Positions 37,636 through 47,690 of a stretch of 64,000 bases of DNA are shown one piece after another (within the stretch, counting starts at the first letter, position 1; the number at the start of each line of letters is the position of its first letter). The notes under the pieces are model-generated. The model saw nothing but the letters and a program-made list of their open reading frames with translations. It did no database searches and was not told the origin of the DNA. The position numbers and the translations under genes were made by a program. The DNA is taken from assembly GCA_037957365.1 (NCBI GenBank), contig JARHVA010000123.1, forward strand, positions 3,302,501 through 3,366,500, given 5' to 3'. The DNA is from Torreya grandis (taxonomy: Eukaryota; Streptophyta; Pinopsida; Cupressales; Taxaceae).

Positions 37636-37655
37636 AGTCCCACCGGGTGTGTCAT
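37636..37655 (-). promoter_or_regulatory. element B primer-binding site (candidate)
   Basis: On the minus strand, three bases after the 5' LTR end, the sequence reads TGACACACCCGGTGGGACTC. It resembles the TGGCGACTCCRCTGGGGA site used by Ogre/Tat-type elements (tRNA-Arg in Ogre, from memory), with several changes. The position is right; the identity of the primer is uncertain. Confidence 0.5.
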
Positions 37656-37657
37656 TA

Positions 37658-38865
37658 TGTAGACTAAGAATTTGACTCAAAAGAGGATGGTTAGTATCAT
37701 GTTAGTTCCAAAATGAAAACAAAATGAAAGAAACACACTAACTAGCATAACATCTCTAGGCTTAGTCATTAGGGGGAGCTTAGTGAGGAAAACCATTTGA
37801 AAATACAACCAAAAATGGAAAGAAATGATAAATATGAACACAATTTCTTACCAAATCCTTGATTGCTCCAAAAAGGCTCCTTTGGCTTGCTCGGTTTGTG
37901 CTTCAAGAGATCTTCATCAATAGAGTGTAACTACCTTCATCTCCTCTTGGCATCTTTGGCTTGTGATGGATTTGGATCAATATTTGGGCATAATAACACT
38001 ACATCAAGATGTGGTTTGAATCTATTTGAGTATGGTAACTTTGTTTTAAAAGATCTTAAAAATCAATAGGCAAGGCCTCATATTTATAGATTTTGAAAAA
38101 TGATCAGAATGACGTTGAACCATCCATCTCAAGATGGAGATGTGTGGCTAAGAATCCATTTAATTTTTGAGAAAAAAATCAATAAATACCTTCATAAATA
38201 TTTGAGATAGAGAGGCATTAAAGAGGCATGGAAGGTCTTAATGAGACATGGGATGGCTTGATGAGATATTTGATTCATTTATGGCCTAGGGATGCCTTTA
38301 TAAGAAATGATGTAATTTGATGATGCAATTATTCAATATCAATTTCCAAAATGAAATATTCAAAAAGTTTCATGGAGTTCTTAATTAGGCTTATGATTCA
38401 GATTAATTAGTCTTAAACATGATTTTCACTTTTGGTGCAAGTCTTGGCCCTTGGTGTATAAATTAATCAAATTGGTTAGAATGTCGTATTATTGGCTTGA
38501 AATTTAACTGGATTGGAATTAGGATGCAATGTTAGATGCTTTGGATATGTTATCCCATTTAGGATATTTCCAACATAAAAAAATAAAGGCACATGTCTCA
38601 TGTAAGAAATTTGGTAAAAAAGAGCAATCTAGAGCACTCAAGTGTCAAAATGTCATGTTGACTCAAAATGATCTGATCAAAATTAATTGCTTTATAAATT
38701 GTATTGCCTCATTTAATGATAATCTGGCCAAAATCAGCACTTAAATATGACAGGTTCAAAGCTTTTAATGCATTTTAGTGTTTTTAAGCCAAATTGTGAT
38801 GCTTTGGTAGAAATTGGTCAAAAGCCTGGTTGGAGGTTCTTGGTGGCTAGTTTTAGGTGTCTACA
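37658..38865 (-). repeat. element B 5' LTR (1208 bp)
   Basis: Partner of 22054-23275 with the same TGTAGAC...GTCTACA ends. An apparent open frame at 38529-38744 is not shared as an open frame by the other LTR and is not treated as a gene. Confidence 0.92.
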
Positions 38866-39080
38866 ATTGTTACATTCAAAAAGAGACCTTGTGGATTCCA
38901 TATGAACCCAACAAACTCTATTGAAAAATTTAACCCATGAACTTGTGACCCATGAATGTATATTAAAATATTAATATTATATATGTCAATTAAATTTTAA
39001 TGTCAATATAACAAGAGTAAATGTTAAAATATCTAGATACCTTAATTAAATAAGGGTTTTATATCCAAATTCTAATAAGG
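38866..39080 (+). repeat. old repeat family, copy 1, right part
   Basis: Begins with the right target duplication of element B (ATTGT). It continues TACATTCAAAAAGAGACC, matching copy 2 at about 39447 (TACATTCAAGAAGAGACC). Further shared words are CATGAACTTGTGACC-like and GAATG.ATATTA. Similarity fades near 39020-39080. Confidence 0.7.
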
Positions 39081-39304
39081 GCAAGTTTACAGATGTTCCC
39101 TAGCTTTTTGGATGTTTTGAAGTCATCATTGATGTTTGTTTTAGCATTGAATCAACTTGGGTGAATTTGTCTATAAAGGCCCCCAACCATAAGCCCATGA
39201 TCATAATCTAGACTGTTTTTATTGAATTAAATCATAATTTAGCTATCTATATTAATTGTATTGACCAGTGAGACTTTAGATTGTGATTCAATGGATTTGA
39301 AATA

Positions 39305-39600
39305 TGCAGTGACTACCAAATTAATCTCCTATCCATGTGACCGTTATACATTAAGTGACCATGTGGGAATAATGTGAATATTATAGTGGCCCCAAATTAA
39401 TATGTATTTATAAAAATGGTATTTTGGTTTAAATTTAAGGTAGCCATTACATTCAAGAAGAGACCTCATGGAATTTGTGTAAATCTCACAAACTTTTTTG
39501 ATAATTGTAACATGTGAACTTACAACCTGTGAATGCATATTAGACTATTAATGTTATATATGCTAATTAAATTTAAATGTTGATATAATGAGATTGTATC
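39305..39600 (+). repeat. old repeat family, copy 2 (uninterrupted)
   Basis: Aligns continuously with the three parts of copy 1 (20977-20994, 21913-22053, 38866-about 39020), with no trace of the 918 bp insertion or element B. It begins TGCAGTGACTACC after AAATA. It ends close to the P450 remnant, so this repeat may have truncated that gene on its 5' side. Confidence 0.75.
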
Positions 39601-39726
39601 TTAGTATGTGTTATAAGATCTGTGGTGAATGGTTGAAGGAGAAACCCATCGAGATTTTGTCTATTGGCCCCATGCTGTCTATGCCATAATTTCCATACAA
39701 TTTTACATGCACATATAAATTTTTTG

Positions 39727-40812
39727 AGAATGCTAACAGAAATACTCCATGAAAGGTGGGTGTGCAAGGACAAGGATGAGTTGCATAATGACATGATTGG
39801 AATGTTACTGATTAGATGGGTTTGTTTCTAAATCCAAGCTTACATATGAATCTTGGATTTCCTGATAGTTATTATTAATGTTGGCTATGAAACAATTTCC
39901 ACCACCACCATGATGGCTACCAAATATCTGCATGATTGTCCAAGAGCCCTACAATAACTTAGAGTAATTGTATCAACTGGTTAGTCATATTACTTATATT
40001 AGGGCAGATCATTAATAACATATATTTTGAAGTTGTGGTTTTTGTTGTCTAACAAGAAGAACATTTGGCCAATCTTTGGAGCAAAAGGGCAAGGGAAACT
40101 ATCACCTAAGATGACTACAAATCCATGATGCTCACTCACAGTATATGTGGAGGCTAGATAGTTATAAAACATGTACACCTCTAGACTAGGGCATTTATTA
40201 ACTTAGGTTTGTGATGTATTGGATGGTTACACTTGTAGGTGATCTACGAAACTTTAAGGCTTGTAATAGTTGTGAATGGGGTTCTGAGGAAAACTACCTA
40301 AGACATGGAAATAAAAGGCTTCACAATCCCCAAAGGGTGGAGAATATATGTTTATATGGCAGAGATGAATCGTGATGATATTCTACATCTAGAACCACCC
40401 ACATTCAATCCTTGGAGATGGTAGGTATTCACCATAGAATCCAAATCTCACCTCTTTTTACATTATTCCCACCTATTTATATATGATGTTTATTTCTAGG
40501 AAGATTCAAATATGAAGGGCGAATCCAATTGCAATTTGTATTTCATGGCATTCAGAGGAGGGGGTAGGCTATGCCCAGGCATAAAATTAGGCATAGTGGA
40601 AATATCCTTGTTTCTCCATCATTTCATCACTAGATACATGTATATTATCCTCCCTTCCTCTCCCCTCTTCTCATTTATCAGTAATGGAATTAAGGCTTAA
40701 ATTTAATGTTGATGATAGATGGAAGGAAGTAGGAGGGGACAAGATACTCAACTTTCCCAGGGTGGAAGCACTCAAAGGACTTCACATCAAAGTATCTAAT
40801 TATGCAGTCTAG
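39727..40812 (+). pseudogene. cytochrome P450 pseudogene, 3' half (CYP85-clan type)
   Basis: Exon pieces in order. 39727-39815: MLTEILHERW and LHNDMIGMLL. 39853-39965: LDFLIVIINVGYETIS, the oxygen-binding I helix, then YLHDCPRALQ. About 40080-40140: DDYKSMMLTH. 40239-40424: VIYETLRL, the K-helix ExxR, then IKGFTIPKGWRIYVY and PPTFNPWRW plus a TAG where Gln is expected. 40500-40639: FMAFRGGGRLCPG, the haem-binding loop with its Cys, then EISLFLHHFITRY. 40719-40812: FPRVEALKGLHIKV and a natural stop. Introns 40425-40499 (GT...AG) and 40640-40718 (GT...AG) splice in frame. GGGxRLCPG followed by EISxFLHH is typical of the CYP85 clan (CYP716, CYP90, CYP720, CYP725 and relatives). The N-terminal half and membrane anchor are missing. 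Frameshifts and stops make it a pseudogene, and the subfamily cannot be set by eye. Confidence 0.88.
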
Positions 40813-42149
40813 TGATTCCTTTTTATTGGAAAAACTAGCACCATCTGATACCCATAAAAGAAAAAGATGAAAGTTCAATGCACATATATCCTATCAAAGC
40901 TTGTTTTATTTTTGTTTGGGTGTGGCCCTTGGCCTCCACCCACATTCAACATTGGAAATTCCCTTACTAGTCTAATATATGCTTGTAGATTTCAGTGGAT
41001 GTTATATATCTATATTGGGCATTGGGAATTTAAAGAACCCTAATGTTTCATCATCTCATGAGATGTTTTGAAACATCGGTCGTTAAGAAATATAAACAGT
41101 TATTTAAAAAAATAATGACTTTCTTCAATTTGAATGCTTTATTTTGTTTTGGGGATAAAAAACTTAATACCATAATCAAATTAGATCTCTCAGTTTTAAC
41201 TTGTGATTAAAACAAGCAGTGCACTACCAATGAAAATGCAATTTTTTTTAGGCCCTACTTTAACTTGTAATGTTTGACATTGAGAATGTACTAGTTTTAT
41301 AACAATGTAAGTAGAAAATGATAATTTTGTCCCGACTGATTAGATGAAATGTTTTATCTGTTATTTGTCTCTTCACAACTTTTTAGGATGAGCATTCTAT
41401 AGGGACCATCAATCCCATGTGATCAGACGTTGTGTGTCCCTTTAGCTGCCACAACTCTTCATGGAAATTGGTATGGCAGTGAATCCTAATAGAGTTATGG
41501 TATTCAACACATGCCAATCTTAAGAATTTGGGACAACAACTTCTTATTGCTCAATTTGTAACTCTACAAAAATATTTACCTCTTATGTAGTCTCTCTAGA
41601 TCATAATCAAATTCACAAGCATAGCCCTTATATTTTTTAGAAAAGATAATGATATGGTCCTTGTTCTTCTACTTCTTGCATTCCTCCATACTCAAATTGA
41701 TTCTCAACTACAAATGACTACTAGAAAAGGATTATGTGAACAAAGCAGGGGGATTTGTGGCAGTCAAAAATTTAGCAGATTAAGAATTAAATGTTGAGAA
41801 TAGAATTAAAATTGTTATAAGTTGATGAAAAGTGAACAAAAAAAAATGTATGGGTTCGAAGCATTTAATTCATTATAGCATTGTTCTTTGTGGTTAAGCT
41901 TTTTCATGTTATTTGAGACCATATTCAATCTTGATTTGGATCATTTATATAATAACCTAACTTCTTATGTGATATAATCTATTTTTGATCTATGCATAGT
42001 GATTTAAATGTGAAACTAGGTTCTGATTAAGGAAATATGCAATTCGACCTAATGGACATTCTTGGATTAGTTCATATGAGACTTCACAGTAGTAGAAAAA
42101 TATTAAATCTTTTGGATGCTAAATTTTCAAGAATAGAAGAATATGGACC
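40813..42149. other. intergenic, mostly featureless
   Basis: AT-rich sequence between the P450 stop and element C. Only a short open frame at 41654-41797 is noted separately. No repeat partner within the window was seen. Confidence 0.4.
41654..41797 (+). CDS. small hypothetical ORF with signal-peptide-like start
   Basis: A 47-codon frame starts MVLVLLLLAFLHTQIDSQLQ, a Leu-rich hydrophobic stretch like a secretion signal. Its remainder is basic with three Cys residues. It could be a small secreted peptide, a first exon, or chance. There is no homologue I recognise and no visible promoter. Confidence 0.15.
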   Translation: MVLVLLLLAFLHTQIDSQLQMTTRKGLCEQSRGICGSQKFSRLRIKC

Positions 42150-42154
42150 ATAAA
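42150..42154. other. element C target duplication, left
   Basis: ATAAA, identical to 58017-58021 on the far side of element C. Sets the element borders. Confidence 0.8.
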
Positions 42155-43405
42155 AGAAATATCCCAAATAGGATATTTAACTAAAAACACATAAACTCCA
42201 CTGATCCAAACTACACAGAGAAATTTTGCAACTAATCACATCCTAAATCACTTAGGACAATATAAATTTCAGATTTTTGATTTTATGAGATAAGCTGAAA
42301 CACATAACAAATTACAACACATAAGGAATCTATTGCATAACTTTCCTCACAAATGTTATGAGACACATACAGATTCACTCACAACTGCAATGCCTCCTTA
42401 ATTTAAATGACAGTTTACAATATTAGGCTTGATACAAGCCATGAACAATAAACTAACATATACATATAATATGACTAACACAATTATAATACAACTCTGA
42501 ATATCTGTACATTGACAACACTACAACTCTGCTATTGCACTAATCCATCTAGGGAGGGTCTTTCACCACTAAAATTGGCAATCTTCTATTGAGATCCAAG
42601 TGCAATTCATGTATGGAATGGACAACACTAACTAGGGTGTGTATTTTGTCACCGAAATTAATCTAAATTTCCAAGGAAGGGGAAATGAGAACATAAGTTC
42701 AAATCTGATTTTTGAGGGGTTTGTTTGATTGAATAAAGATGCATAACAATGGGGAAATCTATAAATTTATATAATTTATAATGAAGGAAGAGGGAAATAG
42801 CTTGAAGACCAAGCAAAGACAAAATTTCACCATAATTTGGTGGAGAAACTATTTTCAATAGTGTAATTTGTCCCCCACATGTGACAAGATTCTTTTTGAC
42901 ATGGGTGAAACCCACTTTCATGATTTGCTTTTGTCTTTCTCTCATGCTTTAGATTTCTAGCCCCACCTTTACATGTGGCTCCAAATTTTGCATAGTGACA
43001 AGCTTGTTTCATATGGAAGAGTCAAAAGTGAATCTTCCACTTTGGTTCCATGTTCCCCACTCGATAAGCTTCCAAATTGGCATCCCACTTCACACATGTG
43101 AATCCACCTCTCAATAGTGAAAATGGTCTCCCACTTCCATAGTGATCATATGCTACAAAAATCTTTGACTTTAGGGAAGATATGCTCCCCACATGTTATC
43201 CCTATTCCTCCCATGTGCTCAAGGAGGGAAAATGTGTCATACTTCCTTTTCCACCTCCTTTTCCACTCAAAGATGCATTGTGATCCAATGCCACATTCTC
43301 AAGGACACCTCATCACCATGCCACCTCATTATTATGCCATATTAACGTACGAGAATAATTATAGGCTAATTATCTATTGTGAGTGACTAAGAAGGTGACA
43401 TTATA
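42155..43405 (-). repeat. element C 3' LTR (1251 bp)
   Basis: Matches 56575-58016. The outer end carries a T to A change (AGAAAT versus TGAAAT) and the inner end reads TATAATGTCACC on the minus strand instead of TGTAATGTCCCC. The exact target duplication next to it shows the border is right. The short open frames within it also occur in the other LTR and are repeat shadows. Confidence 0.92.
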
Positions 43406-43422
43406 GTCCTCCCTTCCCAAAA
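43406..43422 (-). promoter_or_regulatory. element C polypurine tract
   Basis: On the minus strand TTTTGGGAAGGGAGGAC abuts the LTR start. The segment just upstream (AATTGCTTGTGGGCAAG) is nearly the same as that before the 3' LTR of element D, linking the two elements. Confidence 0.85.
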
Positions 43423-43444
43423 TTACTTGCCCACAAGCAATTAC

Positions 43445-44770
43445 AAATTTGGGTGTTGAAGAATCTGAACTCCATCCCAAGTAGCATCCTCCAAGGGTAG
43501 GTCCTTCTACCTAATCAGGTACTTTGTGAGTGTGTCGTTCCTCAATCTCTTCTCCCTAGTCTCCAAGATAAATTTAGGAACCAAAATCAACCTTCCCTCC
43601 TTGTCCAGTGGTGGTAACTCCTGAGAAATAGTGATGTACTCCCCAACTACCTTTTTGAAGCAAGACACATGAAACACATTATGAATTTTGTTGCTCTTCG
43701 ATAACTCCAATTCATAAGCCACCTCACCAACTCTGTTTACAATCTTGTAAGGTCCATAGAATTAAGGATTAAGCTTATCTACACCACTCTTCTTTAATTT
43801 AGATTGCCTATAAGGTTGTAGGTGCAAGAAGACTAAGTCACCAACCTCAAAGCTTCTCTCGACCCTATGCCTATTTGCATACCTCTTATGTTGATCCTGG
43901 GCATGGTGAATATTATCCTTAAGTGAATTAAGGTTGTCCTAACTCTCCTGAATCCAATCCTTGTCCGTAGGGGCCCTACTATCATCAAATGCCAAATCTA
44001 CCAAAGACAAGGCATCATACCCGTATAGTGCTCAAAAAGGAGACATGCCAATGGACATGTGATGTATGATGTTGTAACAATGCTCACCCATGTCTATCCA
44101 TATGATCCAACCTCTTTGTTGTCCTATAACATAGTTGCATAGATAACCTTACATCCACTTGTTCACAATCTTAGTCTGACCATCTGTCTGGGGGTGGTAG
44201 CTCGTGCTCGGGGTCAACTCTATGCTTGCTAATTAGAACAACTGCTACCAAAATATGCTGAGAAATCTACTATCCTAATCACTAACAATGTTATTTGGCA
44301 ATCCATGAAGTCTGAATACCTCCCTAAAGAATAACTTTGCTACTTGAGGTGCCTTATAATCAGAATATATGGCAAAAAAATGTGCATACTTGGTCAACCT
44401 ATTAACCACCACAAAGATGCAGTCCTTGCCCTCAACCTTAGGTAGACCAGTGATAAATTCCATAGATATACTTTCTCACTTTTGTTTTGGAATAGGTGAT
44501 GGTTGTAATAATCCTACTTTAAAATTATGTTCTGACTTGTTTTTCTGACAAATCAAGCACTCTCAAACATGACACAAGACATCATCCTTGAGACCTTTCC
44601 ATGAGAATCTCTCTTTGATTTTCTTGTAGGTTTTGAAGTAACCTTGATGTCCTATAAGAGGGGTATCATTATTGGTTCTCAAAATTTTCTCCTTCAATTT
44701 TGGTTCAGGTACCAAATAGATTTTGTCCTTGTAGTAGATGATATCATCTACCATCCTATACTAGTCATCC
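43445..44770 (-). pseudogene. element C integrase with chromodomain-like tail
   Basis: The zinc-binding part keeps GHQGYFKTYKKI and CLICQKNKSEH (about 44660-44530). The core at 44275-44463 reads SMEFITGLP, with Glu in place of the first catalytic Asp, then VVNRLTKYAHF. The second Asp is present in NIVSD, followed by a stop. After a broken middle, 43507-43722 gives YELELSKSNKIHNVFHVSCF, PPLDKEGRL and KYLIR. Past a stop it reads KDLPLEDATWDG, the chromodomain-like tail. The Asp to Glu change and stops make it inactive. Confidence 0.87.
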
Positions 44771-44799
44771 TGAATCCTACCATCCACAAGTTCACATGC

Positions 44800-45383
44800 A
44801 AAACTATTCTTGGCATAGTCTACCAAGAGGTGAGCCTTCCAATTAATTGAAATATCATTTAGGATGCACAAAGTGGGTTTCCTAAAAAGGGTATCTACTA
44901 CAACATTATTCTTCCCTTTCACATATTCAATATCATAATCATAGGCCTAAATTTTACTTACCCACTTTTATTGCCTCTCATTCAAGTCCTTTTGCTCCAA
45001 GAAGTTTTGTAGGTTATTATGATTCGTCTTGACCACAAACTTCCTACCAACCAAGCATTGTCTAAATTTCACCAAAGCATGCATGATGGCAAGCATTCCC
45101 TTATCATATGTAGATTACTATCTTTCCACATCCTAAAGCTTCCTTCTCTCATAAGCAATGGGGTGCTTAATCTTCATAAACACAACACCTAGTCTGGCTC
45201 CTGATGCATCACACGCTAATACAAAAGGCTAAGAGAAGTTAGGTAATTCCAAAATAGGACAAGTTCTCATTACCTCTTTCAAATTATCAAGTGTACGTTG
45301 AGCCCCATCTGTCCATTTGAATAGGTCTATGAGAGGTGCACCTAATTGGGAAAATCCTTTGACAAACCTCCTATAATAATTAT
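44800..45383 (-). pseudogene. element C RNase H remnant, downstream of element E
   Basis: It begins at the element E junction with YYRRFVKGFSQLGAPL, the end of RT, then WTDGAQRT. RNase H blocks follow: LACDASGARLG with the first Asp; TYDKGMLAIMHAL, where the catalytic Glu of YDKE is Gly; KTNHNNLQNFLEQKDLNERQ, with Asn for the third Asp; and the closing DIEYVKGKNN. The domain is complete in length but has lost catalytic residues. Confidence 0.85.
45376..45383. other. element E candidate target duplication, left
   Basis: ATAATTAT. The matching segment at 50551-50558 is ATAACTAC, 6 of 8 identical, with both differences C/T. Using it, the interrupted RT/RNase H frame of element C rejoins without gain or loss of a codon. 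Confidence 0.5.
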
Positions 45384-47650
45384 TGTTACTTGGATTTTCA
45401 CCTTTTGAGGAGATGCCTAATCTCTCCTCATCCAAGTGCCACAATAGAAACACCTCTAGGCTTGTGGGTAGACTAAGGATGAGGTGAATCTCTAGATAGG
45501 GCTAGTTCCCTTGATGTACCAATTTGGATCATAGCTACACCTAAACTTTGGGGGCAGCGGGGAGAAGGGAGAGAGATAATTGAAATAAAACTATCCTAAG
45601 GGAGGTGATACACCAAATAGATTGATGATTTCCAACCAGCTACATGTTACACATGAAATCAATATACTAACCAAGCATACACTCCTTCAATCTGCATCTT
45701 CTCACATCAATGTTACATTATGAGGTTATGGATGAATGTTTGGGATATGAGGACTAGACAAGAGGCCTTGAATGGCACTAGTGAACATACTAACTCACTC
45801 AACCTTAACACTTCTTATAACACTTCACATGCCCTGCAAGAAGAAGCTTTCCAACTGCAAATAGGATGAAAGAATGAGACATGTTAAGGAATCCATAGTC
45901 TTCACTAAGCAAGATCCAACATTAAATTATAACACACTATGAAAAGTCATGAAGAGGTAAAATCAATAGTCTTATTAATCAAATGGTATGAAAATTAGTG
46001 GGGCTTCGCCATACTCAGCTTGAGCATAAGCTACAAAAGCCAAAATGGCTAGTTCTTATAGAACTTGAGAGAGAGAGGAGAAGAGAGAAGTCTAAGGGTC
46101 ATAAAGACACTTGTCAAGCTAATAAAATTAATTAATTTTACATTATAATAGGATTTGGGATGAAATATTCAAGGTCAAGAAGCACAAGTGTCCATACAAG
46201 GCATGAAACTCTTGAAAAGTGGCATGAAACTCTTTATTTTTGGCTTAAAAAATTGCCTTCATGATTTGGACCTATTTGAACATCCTAAAACTGATTAGGG
46301 ATAGGTCTAATGATTGGAATGAAGGGGAAGGATATCATACATGCCTCTCCATGCATTGGTTATAGTCCTGGTCATTTGAAATCATCTAGGAATGAGCCAT
46401 CATCATCTACAGTCCAAAAAAACTCCTCCTTCATGCACCCTGCACACTTGGCCTCAAATTTGGCTTCATTTTTCCACGAAAATCCATGGGAGGGAGTGGA
46501 TGGAAATTTTAAATACCTTCCATGGACTTAGAATCATTAGGGACACCTTAAAATCACTTCCACTTGGAGTTTTCACACTTCTCAGTAGCTTGTTCAATAT
46601 GCCAATTTTGTTTAGCTAAGATGAGAGATATTATTTGCATACTTAGAATTTTTTTAAAAGAATGAAATAGATATAAGGAGTTATTAAAAGTCCTAATCTT
46701 CCCCTCAAACTTTATTTAATCTCTTGAAACCTCTTATATCTTGAAAAACACACAAAACAATCAAAAGTGCCTTATTTTGTACCCTATACATATAGTTTTA
46801 TATAGTAAAAAAGCATGGGGAGTAGATTTAGGGAGTAATTTTTAATTTCCAATCATCATCCTATTCAAATTGGTCCATTAGAGTAGTTTTCTAACTCCAT
46901 TTCCACATACTGTTCACTAGTAAGGGTTTTAGAGGGTTTTAGGTAGTTTTCTTTCTTAAGCTTTGTTCATAAAGTTATGACATTGAAGTTTCAAAAAAAT
47001 TCCAAAAACATGTTATTAAGACCCCTAATAACCTCTCCAAATTACTTTGTCTTCCATGCAAGGCCTCATGAAATATGTGAGCATTTGAACCTCTCCTATC
47101 GAGCTAGTTTTCACCTTTTGCACAAGCCTGATGTTGCTTTTGGGCCAAAAATGGCTTCCTAATAGTTTATATACCTTACAAAAGCTTTAAAACCTATATA
47201 GTGACTGTAATAACATTCCTAAATTCATTTTAATTCTCTTACCAAGTTGAAAAGGAAGTTGGTACGTCATTTGGATTTAGGCCTAAATCTTGCCTAGTAA
47301 GCCTAACTATAACCCTTATGGTTTGGGCTATTCTGATTGAACTTATTTTCATTCCATGAGCTTGAAAACCTATATAATTATCCCATAAACATTTTTTAAC
47401 AATATAGAATACCCTTCTACATCTATAAATGAAAATGACCCTTCATTTGGGCACTAGGCCAAAAACTTGCCCTTAAGCCTAACTGCAACTCTTGTAGGTT
47501 TGATCCACTTGTTAGGTTTCATCCTTATTTGATATGTTATTCTTGTTGTTTTATATATATCCTGACTTATCAAACCCTCTTTAAGGGTCCCATGTGCTTC
47601 TGGTCCAGCATTTCATCTTCCATTCTCAAGGTTGCAAGTTTTGTGCATAA

Positions 47651-47690
47651 GGGAGTGCCCTTTAATTGAGACAAAATAGAGGGCACTCCC
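47651..47690. repeat. perfect 11 bp hairpin inside element E
   Basis: GGGAGTGCCCT (47651-47661) and AGGGCACTCCC (47680-47690) are exact inverted copies with an 18-base loop. GC-rich arms in AT-rich surroundings make it a stable stem. Function unknown. Confidence 0.7.

Larger units (their letters stand above)
22054..38865 (-). mobile_element. element B: Tat/Ogre-like Ty3/gypsy retrotransposon
   Basis: A 16.8 kb element on the minus strand. LTRs 22054-23275 and 37658-38865 carry a perfect terminal inverted repeat TGTAGAC...GTCTACA. The flanking 5 bp are GTTGT (22049-22053) and ATTGT (38866-38870), a target duplication with one change. In transcription order it has a 5' LTR, a tRNA primer site, a 3.1 kb leader with repeats, a long gag, protease, a G-patch-like motif, RT, two RNase H domains, integrase, a 2.3 kb 3' region with tandem repeats, a purine tract and a 3' LTR. 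Two RNase H domains and NGS-type protease loops are hallmarks of the plant Tat lineage (Ogre, Retand and relatives). All frames are broken. Confidence 0.93.

Noticed and set aside
43117..43386. Plus-strand open frame in element C 3' LTR (counterpart 57669-57914)
   Set aside because: Occurs in both LTRs, antisense to the element, with different ends and no domain.
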